Source: Datnioides undecimradiatus (lineage: Eukaryota > Chordata > Actinopteri > Lobotiformes > Datnioididae). From it: a stretch of 64,000 bases of DNA. Below, in pieces: positions 43,001 through 54,300 of this stretch. The translations under genes were made by a program, and so were the position numbers. Below the pieces are notes generated by a model. That model was given only the letters and a program-made list of their open reading frames with translations, was not told where the DNA came from and made no database searches. The DNA is taken from assembly GCA_008933995.1 (NCBI GenBank), contig WARS01000051.1, positions 186,001 to 250,000 of the forward strand, written 5' to 3'. Each line of letters opens with the position of its first letter. The stretch's first letter is position 1.

Positions 43001-46000
43001 AGCAAAACATGATGCTAACCATGATAAAGACTAGCGTTTATTCAAATCTGTAGAGTAACTGCTTGAATGCAGTTCAGGTGAAAGTTTTTGGCAACCAGTC
43101 GTGTAACAACAACAAGAGCTTTGTTTGTTTATAAGAAAACATTAAAGGGCACCTTTAACATTTGAGGTTTATCAGATTTATTGAATTCATATTTCTCAAG
43201 TTATGTTGAGTCAGGAGCATTATGGTTAATAGATCCTATGAGCAAACTGTTCAGCGTTAGTTACCGTTTAAAGTAGTCTGATCACTTTCAAACTCAGTAA
43301 TAACCTTTTCGCAGTATAGCGCGAGTGGTTCTCCACCCTTTCCACATGACTTAACCAAACAAGCCCTGGCATTGTCACCTTCTGATTCTGCTGCCTGAAT
43401 GGAAACAGGTTCAAACGTTGCGTGTGTGTCATTTAAAAATGCAGCACACTGCTGCCCAGCTTTAATCCCAGATGAGGGCTTGACTCGAATGCCTGACTTC
43501 TTCTGCCTGAGTCGCCTGGTGTCATCTTTAAGCCGTTTCCTTTGGTGCGTTAAGATATTCTCAGGGTGTGGCGAAGCGTTTGACCAAAAAAAAACAAAAA
43601 ACAAAACAGAAAATCAGAAATGTAAGCCATGAAGAGTTAGTGGAAGGGGAAAGGCTCCCATCGAATAACGAGAAGTGACAGTTAGGGCCCAAGGCAAAAG
43701 TTCCTTGCACACAGATACGTCTAAAATGTAAAGAATTGTGAGTAAGAGGTTTGATGAGGTTATGTTGTGTTTTGCCTGATGATGATGTGCAGATTACTGG
43801 CTGTTAGTCACGGGAACACACCTTGGGAAATGAGTTTTTTTTGTGTGAGTAAGGCTCACCAGACACACGCCATGCGTACAAGCATACGCGCTCATGACCC
43901 CGTACACCTACACACACACACACACACACACAAAACACACCGGACCAAGATCTCTAGTTACAATCAGCCTCTCGTTACTCGCGCGCGCATTTCCCATGAA
44001 CACACGCGCACTCAAGAAACATTCGTCGGCTGCAGCGGCGGGCGAACCTGTTGGCTTTGTCAATAAAAGGCGGCAGGTGAAGTAACAGCCGGTGTCACAG
44101 TGTCGTGTTGCGGCATGCGCGGGGAGCAGACAGTGAGACGGTTTCACACGAAGGAGGGAGGAAGAGGGGGATGAGAAAAAAAGAGAAAGGGATGAACAGA
44201 CCCAAAAAGGAGAGAGAGAGAGAGAGAGAGAGAGGTAGGCAGAGGGTTTGGGGGTGAACCAATGGGCAGCGAGAGGAGGAAGCGGAAGTGCAATGGCTTG
44301 ATTTGTGTGAGATAGTACTGTGAAGCTGTGTCTGCTGCCTATGTGACAGACAGTTCCTCTTTCTTGCTGCTGGTGACAAAAGCGCAAATGTAAATGTGTG
44401 CAGCGTGTGGAGGTTAGTGCGTACTCCGCGAACAGAAAGCCGGGTTTCGGTGCATAAATTCCTACAACGATAAACACACCCCGGTATTTCTGGGCCGGTG
44501 TGGGTCGATAACGTTCACGGCAGCAGGCAGACATGAAGGTCAAGTCTGTTCAAACGGATTAAATCAAATACGTTCAAAACAACAACACCGAGGCAACACC
44601 CTGGATGGCATTGCTCACCAGAAAACATTTTCCCTGAGTCACAGTGCCAGGAACTGTGCGGTGGCTCCAAACAACCGAGGGACATTATTTAAATACTGCT
44701 GTAAAAAACTGAAAAAAGAGGCATGTTACATGATAAATAAAGGCACATTTAGCTGCTTTGTCATTAATTAAGGTTAAAATGTTTTACTGATACACATACA
44801 CATACACATTTTCTGTTTGTGTGAATATAAATATACACATGTGCAATAACATGTACTGTATACATATATACTTCCACTGGTATTAATATATATTTATTAT
44901 TTCCACCCACTTATTGTCTGTTGTATATATTTTTTCTTCCACTGATACATTTTTATATTTTTTTATACTTTTGTAAATACGTTTCTACCCTGTGTGCGCC
45001 GTCCTTCTGGTTTTCCTGCTGCTGTGGCACTGTAATTCCCCCGGTGTGGGACTAATAAAGGAATCTAAACTAATCTAACACAGTAAACTGCACCACCTAC
45101 AGGAATTTGCATTTCATAAGGGACTGTTGCAAATGTCACAGGGCGGAGAGCAGATCAGACAAGGTGGAGCGTTATAGGTTGTCTCTTTTCTCCAAACGAC
45201 TCCTAGGAATGTTGTGGAGGCTGAATGGTATCTCTCCAGAGGGCACATCATTTGTTATTTGTGTGACAATGTGTAGAGTTGCCATAAGTGAAATCTTTTG
45301 ATTTAAAAAACGAGAAACATAGACACATAGATGCTGTATATAGATACTGATATGTATCCATATACAGATTCATAACTGTACCCTAAGGACATTCAGAAGA
45401 AAGCGCCAAATTAAAATGAGGGACTCAAATGACCTCCTAATCTGAATAACATGAGAAACCCATGCATTAATCTAAATGCACTGTGACGTTACTTTGTTCT
45501 TTTCCTGTTTTCAGAATGGGTGAGGAGTTGCCAGACGGTGTGATCCTCCACCCTAATGGAACACTAGCGTTTGGGCGTCCCCTTATGTTGACAGATGGTG
45601 GCACCTACCAGTGCGTGGCGAAGAATGAAGTGGGCGAGGGGAAGGCGGAGGTGGAGATCTCTGTGACAGGTTAGATGACGGCGCTGTCGACATCCTCACA
45701 CTCACAGTCAAGCACACATTGAGAATACACTCCGCTCACATGTACGTCCACCTCACTGTCCTGCGTCTTACTTTGCAGAATCTGTCTCCGAGGAGCACAA
45801 AATGATGGAAAACATGCTGATGATCACTGTGGGCGGCGTGGCTGGCTTGCTGCTGATAATGATGCTCATTATCGTCATCACAATCACTTGCCACCACAAA
45901 CGCAAGAACAAGATACTGGAGCGGGAGCTGACTGAGAAGAAGTACGTTGAGATAACGTTTAATTAAGACGAGATAAGATGAGAGGAAGCTGTAGTGAACT

Positions 46001-48501
46001 CTGCAGGGGAAGAGTGTCTCAGAGAATCAAGTGTGAGACAAATCGGGTCTATTAGGTGCGTTACAGCTGACAGTAACAGTGGCAGAGCATGTAATGTGGC
46101 ATCAGAGGAGTGAAAAGTAGAAAATTCAGTTAGTAAATGACTTTGCGGGGGAAACTCCAAAAACAAATGCGTGAAAACTAAATAAAAGATGAAAAAAGCG
46201 CAGCGTGAGCGACATTAAAACTCAAAATGCTCAAAAAACCCCCCCCAAAACATAATTCACAGTGGACGTCTGCCAGTTTCTTTCATCGTTTCAATATCAG
46301 TCTCCCTTTTTTTCCTGTCTGTGTCTCATTTCTCAGGGAGGAAATAAGCACTCTCTCCAGGCAAGCTTCTATCAGGAGGATGAACTCCATCAGCACGGAT
46401 CGCAGAGGAGCGGTACTATCACTGAATTATTCTTCTCGCTTCTAACATACTGTCCCACCAGCTTGTGTTTTCTCCGATGCCTCCATGACCCGATTCGGGC
46501 TGTCAAACTTTATGACACCGCTGATCGAAATCAGTCGACGGCTGCTCCCATTTGGTTCTCCTTTATTCAAGGATTCTTATGAAGAGCTGTAATAAATACC
46601 TAATACTGTGCTCTGTAACCACCAGTGTTGGTTAGCTGTCAGACAGTCAAATGCTGGGAAATGTGTCTGTCATCATTCGTCGCTTGCCCTACTTTATTTG
46701 TCTTTCCAAGGAAACGAGTGAGTGGGAAGTTTTGAAAGCGTGTGATGTTAGAGGCTCAGACTTTGGTAAAGTTTGAGTGGGTCCTTATCCTCAGTCCCAC
46801 ATCTAATCCAGCCCTCTCTTTCTTTCTTTCCATTGCAGACAGAGGAAAGCATCCCTCTGAGGGTGGAGGGAACCCTAAGGACCAGCATGTCTTCCCTCGG
46901 GGTCAGTCTACATATCTATCTATCTCTGCATGCAGGGCCGGGGCCGGGGACTGAGGCTTTACTGTCCAGATGCCAGATGGCTAAGTTCTGAGCTTCAACA
47001 TTTCAAATCTGAATGTAGTGCATCCCAGATATTGACATAATCATAATCGAAATGACATAATCAATGAATTAGAATCAGTTATTCTGAATTGTACTCATTG
47101 CTCATATCTATATGCTCTATATGCCCTGTTTTTCCCACCTGGATGAGTGATTACTTGCTCTAAATGTTGTTTACCTGTAAACTAAAAGCAAGAGATAATG
47201 TTTTTTATAAAGGGTTCTCAGGATTGCCATTACTGCTCATCCTGCCAGCTACTGCTTTTTCCATTTATCATTTGACAGAGCTAACACGTTTAGCAAGGGA
47301 CACGTTTTAAATGTTCAAAGCAGTGGTTCAAAACTTTGGGAAAATCACTCACTTCTTCACTTTCTTGATGAGAGATCGATGAGATGGTGGATAGCAGGAA
47401 ATCATCACTCTTGGCCAACAAATAGTTGTTGTTGCACCTGTGTTTTTTCAAAAAATGTAAACAAGCCGGATTTAACTCATGGATTATGTTATCTAAGACG
47501 GAACCAAGTCTGCCGTTTGCTCCTGATTGCAATCTTAATGCCGGCCCAAGCTAAAGAAGAGAGAATGCAAATAAAGCAAGCACATTTCCCAAAACTCTGA
47601 GCCAGTGCTTTAGTTCATCCAATTGCATTCCAAGTAACTAAAGTCATCTGAGTCTAACTTTGGCTGCTTAAAATCCTCTTTCACGTAACACACTTCAGTC
47701 TAAATCTAAGCATGCAAAAGACATTCCAATCTGTGCACCTAATTGGATTAAAAGTGAATATGTGTGTTTTCCCTGTGCTGACAGGAGCAGGCTCACTGCC
47801 GCGACAGCCGATCTACTATCTCAGGTGGGCGGGGAGGAGGAGTGCTCGCTTTAGACTACCTGGGCAGACCAGTCCTGCACAACAACTCGCGGAGGGGCAG
47901 AGATAGACCTGTAGATAGAGACGAGGAGAACCGACTCAGAGTGGAGACATATGTGAGGAACAGTACTATGTCTTTGGTAGGTGCATGTCTATTTCTGGGT
48001 ATGTCAAACCCTGATTTCACCAAATAATGGAATGCATCTCAACCAGCTTATTAGATGATGATGATGATGATGAAATTACTTTGTTTGTCTTCACTCTCAT
48101 TGCAGCAAGAAACACGTTTCCACCCTCCACTCATGCCATCATCCTTCCCAGTGGTACAGTCCACTGAAATTGTAAGACAGATGAATGGCAGTGCCATTAT
48201 CCCAATGGATGGGGGGTCACGGCCAGGAAGTGTAACCAAGAATCACCACCACCCTCCTCTGAGCTCCAACTACCCACCAGTAACAGATGATGAGGACGAA
48301 GTGGACGAAGGTTTGGGTGGTCCTGCCAGTCAGGAGCATCCTGATGACCAAGACAGTGAGACCAACAGCTCCCAGGTGTCCGAGGCTCACAGCGGACGAC
48401 GCTATCAGCAGTCCAATGGCACACTCAGACCCAAATCCCGGCAAGGCTCCACTGTGGTCAGTCCTCATGCATCCATAATCCACAAGGCCCAGATAGTTTA
48501 A
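35624..48501 (+). CDS. nectin4: nectin-4-like cell adhesion receptor
   Basis: Adherens-junction adhesion protein with three Ig domains. Exons: 35624-35678, 39372-39569, 40142-40309, 41147-41425, 41907-42024, 45515-45669, 45779-45941, 46337-46412, 46839-46901, 47785-47976 and 48106-48501, giving 620 residues (human nectin-4 is 510). A signal peptide (LLKTLSLCLCVLWIS) leads to an IgV domain in exons 2-3 with the family motif TFPSGNFERE, a C-type domain in exon 4 containing RSMNGKKLDC, and a second in exons 5-6 ending YQCVAKNEVGEG. Cysteine pairs are complete. The membrane helix (GLLLIMMLIIVITI) is in exon 7. The tail shares ASIRRMNS, EESIPLRVEG and QQSNGTLR with mammalian nectin-4, which is why nectin4 was chosen over nectin-1 to -3. 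The tail is longer than in human, and the end AQIV lacks the usual nectin afadin motif. A teleost a/b copy cannot be told apart. Confidence 0.9.
36259..36288. repeat. (GT)n microsatellite
   Basis: About 15 GT units in nectin4 intron 1. Confidence 0.9.
37011..37080. repeat. (GATA)n tract joined to a LINE-type 3' tail
   Basis: About 12 GATA units (37011-37058) are followed by CTTTATTAATCCCGAGGGAA. This pairing of a tetranucleotide run with a TTTATTNATCCC tail is a familiar 3' end of fish retroelements; the orientation shown suggests a 5'-truncated minus-strand insertion or its target repeat. The exact family is not known to me. Confidence 0.55.
37195..37515. repeat. dispersed percomorph-type repeat rich in TTAGCATGCTAGC
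   Basis: The segment contains GCTAATTAGCAATTGTTAGC, then GCATGCTAGCATGCC, a GGTAAACATTAAATCTACTG block and GATGTTAGCATTTAGCTCAT. I recognise this order of motifs from a very abundant repeat of percomorph fish genomes. The flanking 37080-37195 may belong to the same element. Confidence 0.6.
38620..38900. repeat. fragment of a second common teleost repeat
   Basis: It carries TTAGCTTAGCATTTAGACTG followed by AAAACAGGG, the hallmark of a widespread fish repeat (TTAGCTTAGCATAAAGACTG type), here diverged. The borders are approximate. Confidence 0.5.
43257..43604 (-). other. unrecognised 115-codon open frame
   Basis: An open frame in the antisense direction inside nectin4 intron 5. Unlike most random frames here, it is not low complexity and has a mixed, charged composition (RRLRQKKSGIRVKPSSG and SEGDNARACLVKSCGKGG). 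I do not recognise the family. It may be a remnant of a transposon protein or chance. Confidence 0.2.
45015..45079 (+). mobile_element. LINE-type 3' tail
   Basis: GCTGCTGTGGCACTGTAATT, then CCCCGGTGTGGGACTAATAA and AAGGAATCTAAACTAATCTA. The order TGTAATT-CCCC-TGTGGGAC-AATAAAGGA-(TCTAA)n is the familiar end of 5'-truncated LINEs in teleosts. No coding part is visible upstream. Confidence 0.6.
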
Positions 48502-49394
48502 CGGCGGCAAGAACATAACATGGAACTGCAAGACCGGCCAGCTCCTGTCCCTGTCTTGGTGGTTTCAAATGCGGATACACTGACCCAGAAAACCAGTTTA
48601 TGGTCAGTTATGGAAAATCTGCACCTTGACATCAATGCTGCATCCTCTTTATTGTTTGTGAACTCAATACGCAATACAACAAACTCTTGATTAGGAGAAA
48701 ATGACGTTCCAAAGCATCAACCGGACGCTTCCGGATCTCCGGCTGATGTTTGGGGATTTGTGTTGTGTATTTCCCCGGATTGCAGGCACAAACAAAGACA
48801 ATGTCACAATATTTCCGGCGCAGCTACTACAGCTTCTAATCGCAGGCGATACTCTTTGCTCATCTTTCACAAGACAGCGTTTGTTCCTCTAACACGCTGC
48901 AACCGACAGGTGAATGCAGCTGGCATACCTTTTATGGGGGATGTTGACAGCAGTCGAGAACAGTAGGGAATCAGGAAATGCAAGAGAAGTAGACGAGGCT
49001 GTGGGAATGTTGGCACATCAGAAAAGCAGATTGCGACACCTTCCTACTTAGGGTGGATTTTTGCTTTAGTGGAGCTCAGCTCAGTGGTGCTCAGTGTTAA
49101 GTTCCCTTACACAACACGGTTTTGGGATCTGATCCAAACCATGGGCTTGTTCTTCCCTTGCCACACCTGCAACATGCATACCTCCATATTGTCTTACTGT
49201 CCTTGTGGCCTTGCCTTAAGCACTGAGACAGTTTGGATCAGGTAAAGACTTACATACAGCCAAAACATGACTAGTATCCCTTACATGTACTGATTTGGCA
49301 ATCTGTAAATGTGTAAAAAATGTGTATATATCACCAAAAGCAGTATGCCTTTTTTACTCTAGTGGCTGTGAGGTTCACTGAACTGAGCATTTGA

Positions 49395-50342
49395 TCTGAT
49401 TAGTGAGGAGGACTTTGTTAGATTCTCCCAAAGTCAGGCTGGCCATCAAAACTGACAAGTGTGACTGAATCCTTCTACAACAACGTGAAGGAAACAGTCT
49501 TTGGGATCTTCTTCGCCATGCTCCTGATTCGTGCCTTTGATGCTGCAATGAAGGTAGTCTAACTCCACGCCAGATCTTTTCAGTCTTGTCTGTCTCAGAG
49601 TGAAAACTAAGTTCTGTGAAGCCAGTAACATTGCCAGTAATGCAGCAGTTGAGATCCACACAACTCCTGAACTCCAGACACTGTTAGATCACTTCTCCAA
49701 AGCTTGGAAAGACTTCGCACCGACCATCAGCCTGACAAAGACCAAAGTTCCCAGACAGTGAGGATCTGCCCAACATCACCATCATCAACTTTGTACCAGG
49801 TGTTATCCACCAGTTCACCTACCTCAGATCGATCACTAGGAGGGCAGCAACAACACTCACCTGTGCTGGAACAGTTAAGAGGCTAACAGATACCGTGGCA
49901 GGTAACAATGTGTTGTCTGTAAACTGCTGGACTACAGCACCACTTGGACTCAACTCCTTCCATCTGAGAAGTCCACAGCCCGGGCTTATTCTGGCAAGAT
50001 AAAGTGACCGACACCAAGGTTGTGACCCACGCCAGGCGCCTCAACATGTATGCTCACATCAGACAGCAAAACAAAAGACCTGCTGTATAGAGAACTGGCA
50101 ACTGGAGGGACAATAAAAGGCAATCCCCACCTGTGGTACAAATATATCTGAAAAACAGATATGAAAGCACCAGAAGGTTCATGCAGCTGACCACACCAGG
50201 TGGAGAGGTGCCCTACACCAACAGCTCAAGATAGGGAAACAACAACTGACGGACGCTGCAGGAGAGAACGCGCACAGATGTGACCTCTGTGATAGAGACT
50301 GCCACTCTTGCATATGGCTTCTTAAACACAAGAAACACTGTC
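49395..50342 (+). mobile_element. decayed LINE, reverse-transcriptase C-terminal part
   Basis: Translating in shifting frames gives FGIFFAMLLIRAFDAA (near 49500-49550), LLDHFSKAWKDF and TISLTKTKV (near 49681-49750), RSITRRAATTLTCAGTVKRL (near 49830-49885), LNMYAHIRQQNKRP, LYRELATGGTIKGNPHLWYK, and a C-terminal CDLCDRDCHSCIWLLKHKKH zinc-finger-like end (near 50281-50337). These match the order of blocks in non-LTR retrotransposons (reverse-transcriptase palm to the end). Multiple stops and frame changes show it is dead. It is in the same orientation as nectin4. Confidence 0.8.
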
Positions 50343-50348
50343 AATAAA
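50343..50348 (+). terminator. candidate poly(A) signal for nectin4 at LINE 3' edge
   Basis: AATAAA within TGTCAATAAATATACATTGC, directly after the LINE zinc-finger-like segment. It is the first canonical signal after the nectin4 stop codon. Confidence 0.4.
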
Positions 50349-51350
50349 TATACATTGCTTGCCTGATGCGATGATGTAAGTTGAAACGCTGTTTCATGTA
50401 TTAAACATGCACAAACACCCTAAATAAGGCGCAACGCGTGTACGTTGTGTCACATCATGCATGCGCGTACATTCACAGTGGATGAAAGCGCGAAGAGCTG
50501 CCAAATGTTTGTAAAATACACCTTAATTTGACCTTTTTTTGTGTCAAATGACATGTTACTGGTCTGCTTAATATGGCTTCTTCTTCTTCTGACCACCATG
50601 ACAGAGGAATGTTACATGAGTTGCTACAGATTTTTAACACTGTGGCGAAACAACTGTAATGTTTCGTGTGGTTTATCTGTTTTTGTTGTTGACTGTTTAT
50701 ACCTGTTTTAGTATTGTTTTGTTGTGTTACAAACCTAATCCCCGAACAATCTGCCAAAGGGACATCTAAAAAAAAATCACTTTTGCTTTTTTTTTTGGCA
50801 AATATGAAGTATTATTTTGGTTTTTGACTCATGTTTGGTAAATAAAATTAACTGCTATTGACAAAAGCAATTATGCGGCGGCGCCCAACAGGAAACAGCA
50901 GCAGATGAATGGTATTATGTTTAAATGTAGGTTGTATTCGTTGCAGACAGTGCCCCCTGATGTGCACTGCTGGAAAGTGCAGGGACCTCGAATGAGTCTA
51001 CAGACTGCTGTACTATGAAAGACTCTGCGTTCCACTGTGATTTTGGAAAATGATCCTGCTTGTCCTGGGCCTGGATTGGCATTTATTTTGAGGGTTATGT
51101 GTGGGTATCACCTTGTACTGATGGGTTGAAATAAATGTGCATGTTTTTTTTTGTAAATTTAAAACAAAAAATATTGTCTGAATCATCTAAATGGGGCTTA
51201 TTTACATTGATTCCTGTTTGCTAAGGAACTGTCATTTGAGAGTCCCGTGGATTTTATTTTGTTTACATACGTTAAACATATTTGGCTCCGCCCGGAAGTG
51301 TGTCATGAATGATGTCATGCAGAAGGAGGAAACAGATCTGGACAGCTAAG
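50349..51350 (+). other. nectin4-otub1 intergenic region
   Basis: One kilobase with an AATAAA at 51130-51135 and no TATA box near otub1. No gene or clear repeat was recognised. Confidence 0.5.
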
Positions 51351-51357
51351 ATGGCGG
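51348..51357 (+). promoter_or_regulatory. otub1: YY1-like motif over the otub1 start codon
   Basis: AAGATGGCGG is a near-perfect YY1 consensus whose ATG is the otub1 initiator, the same layout as in ndufs2. Binding is inferred from the motif. Confidence 0.5.
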
Positions 51358-54300
51358 AGGAGCAGCAGGAATCATCACAGGGAGAGATGGAGGGTGAGAG
51401 AAACAGTTCCAACAGTCCGTACTCAACAAATAGCGCTCTTGCAACCTCGTGCGAGCGAAGCCTACATCCATACGAGTGTCCGCTCGGCTTTTCAGCCGTC
51501 GCCTCCTCCGGGATAAAGGCGGTTGACACGCAGCGGTGAGGGGGAGACAGAGGCCAGAGCTGCTCGGCTAACGTTAGCTAGCTACCATTGCTACACAAAG
51601 AAAAAACGCTTGTTTAGTTACTGACAGGGCAGCAGTAAGTGACAGTGCCGGGGCGTTTGACTTAGGGAAACGTTGAAAGTGATGGCTTAGCATTAAAGAC
51701 AAAACACCGCCATTTTTGTTGCTAAAACGACGGCTTTACTCGTGACCAGAATTTGTTTTGTTTTCGCACAGGTCGAGCTAGCCGAGTAGCCGACTGACGT
51801 TAGCTGGTGTTGTGGATTAACTAGTTCTCATGTTAACTGAAGACAGTGGACCCACTGCGTCTGTTTTCCGGTGGCTGCAGATGTTAAGATTGAAAATAGA
51901 GCTGTCCTCGTGAATGCCTCACATATGTCTATAGATTATTACAGTTAAATTCATAACGTTACCGGTAAAGCTTTCCTCATATCTGCGCGTGCACTCGTTT
52001 CACCAATCAGAGCAGCTCCTCTGTAGCTCTTCAGTAAGACTCATACACAAACAGATTCCTAATGACTGGAAACAATAGCCTTAAATTAGTGCCACTGAAT
52101 GCACCAACCCTCTAACCAGGCATTTCTATAGTTACAGGTTGCTAGGCCACCTGGCTTGTATACCTGAGGCAGTGCAGCCAGATCTACCTTGATATGCAAG
52201 GTGCACTGTACAGTATTCGGGCTGTCTTTGAAGACAACCCCACCACAATACTGTCAGAGAGAAGTCTATTATTCAACACAGATTAAAGTTATATTTAGTC
52301 TGTGTTAAAATGTGGATTGCATAGGTGTTACTGCCACACGCAGTTACCTTGTGCAGAGTGTGTATATAGGTGGCTGCTGCAGCAATTGTTTGTCTCGTAG
52401 CGCAGCAGATTTTTGTGTGTAACTTTATTCAGCTATAATATTTCTCAGCTTCAGCAGTCCTTTTTTAATATCGGCCGCTGCTACTGCATTTGCTGCATTG
52501 TAAATCTGCAGCACTGACCTTCCAACATCCCAACACTGCAGCTCTACAGCAGCGTCTCTGTTCAAAGTATTGTAATGCTGCAGCAACGTTCCATTCAGGC
52601 GTGCTTCATAAACACCTGTCCTGATTTGATGCCGATTTAAAAAAACCCTCCTGCTACATTCTTCATCTCATATGGATCCCTCCAGCGCTGACCTTGTACC
52701 AGCTCTGCCATCACAATGGCCCATATCTGTCTCCATATTCAACACTGCCCCCCGAGCCTAATTAATCTGTCCCCTTTCTCCTTAAGGAGTGAACTGCCTT
52801 GCATATGATGAGGCCATAATAGCGCAACAGGACAGAATTCAGCAGGAGGTGAGAAGTCCCGTTTTATTATCAAGAGCACTTTTCTTTTACCTTACATACA
52901 TAAACAGAGATGAGTTTCCATTCATCTGCATCTGAATAACACATTATCAAGAATAAAGTCATTGTTTGTGTTTTCTTTAATGGCCTACTGAATGCAAAAT
53001 GGACGTGTTGATTAAAGCTTCGCTGTAAACAGTAGCATTGACTTTGATTCGTTATAGTAACTGTAAAACTTGCCTGCACTTGATGACGATTTGTTGTACA
53101 AAACAAACACAGTCGATCCAAATTGTGGTGAGAGTTCTGTAAAATCTAATGTATGACTGCCTATCTGCTTCTGCCAGTTAAAAATGATAACCCTTGTCAT
53201 AACTTCAAGCAGAGCCCGCCGCTGAGTTGTTACAGTGCATGCACTAATTTTAAGATTTTGTGTGTGGGTGTCTAGATAGCCAACAGTAACCCTTTAGTGT
53301 CGGACAGACAGGACCTGTCGGTGCTGCAGAGGGAGTACGCTGATGACGACACGGTTTATCAGCTCAAGATCAAGGTCAGTCAGACCACACTGCCTGCTCT
53401 CAGGTTACTGCACCCACACCAGGGCACATTTCCTCTGCAGTCCAGGTTGTCACTATATTCAGAGCCATAAAACAAAACTGTCTGTTGTCTATTATTTACA
53501 GTTTGTATGCTTTATATTTCTTTCAGGACCTATACAAAAAGTACTCGTACATTCGTAAGACGCGACCAGATGGGAACTGTTTCTACAGAGCCTTCGGCTT
53601 CGCACATCTCGAGTCCCTGCTAGATGACAGCAAAGAGCTTCAGAAGTGAGTGTCACAGTGGAATCTGTGCCGTAGAAGCTGTCAGACTCCAGACTCGAGT
53701 TCACACTTCTGTCTTGTTGGACTATCGAAGTCAGTTTTGGCACACTTTTGTCTTTACGTGGCTGTGCTGCTGGCTGATTGGATATTTTTCCATATTTTAA
53801 TATAGATTTGTTTTTTGGTAACAACATTTAGTTACACAATCATGTTTACAGTCAGTTATCATTTATTTTCTTTATTGTCATGGTGAAATGTTTGTTTTTG
53901 TGAGAGGCGTGTGAATGATTTATTGACGAGATTAAGAATGTGGGCAAGTTCTTCAGGCGTTGCTGAGCTGTGGGGAAACTTCAGTTGATAATCTGCCTGT
54001 GGAGAGAGGGACAGGAGGGGATTAATAGGGATGCCAGTGACACTCTGAGATGTGGTCCTGATGATGGCTTCAATTGCTGCCGTTAGTTTTTTGGAATTAC
54101 ACTTAACAAGTCAGTCATGATAGTCACAGTGTTATTGAACACATGTATTTTTTTGTTTTTGTCTGTTCAGGTTCAAAGCAGTTGCATCTAAAAGTAAACT
54201 GGACCTGGTTAACGAGGGTTTCACCGAGTTCACCATCGAAGACTTCCATAATACTGTGAGTTTCCTGCACATGAAAAAGCTACAGTCATTGTTTTTTGTA

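Larger units (their letters stand above)
42025..45514 (+). other. nectin4 intron 5, 3.5 kb with repeats
   Basis: The intron splits the third Ig domain. It holds an open minus-strand frame at 43257-43604, a (CA)n run at about 43911-43933, a (GA)n run at about 44210-44234, a pyrimidine-biased patch and a LINE-type tail at 45015-45079. The minus frame over 43908-44543 covers the simple repeats and is low complexity. Confidence 0.55.
48502..50348 (+). other. nectin4 3' UTR or downstream region
   Basis: From the TAA at 48499-48501 no AATAAA was found until 50343-50348, at the 3' edge of a decayed LINE. If that signal is used, the 3' UTR is about 1.85 kb. Another AATAAA lies at 51130-51135, close to otub1. 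Confidence 0.45.

Noticed and set aside
43908-44543. 211-codon minus-strand frame
   Set aside because: It spans (CA)n and (GA)n runs and its protein is mostly Ser/Leu low complexity.
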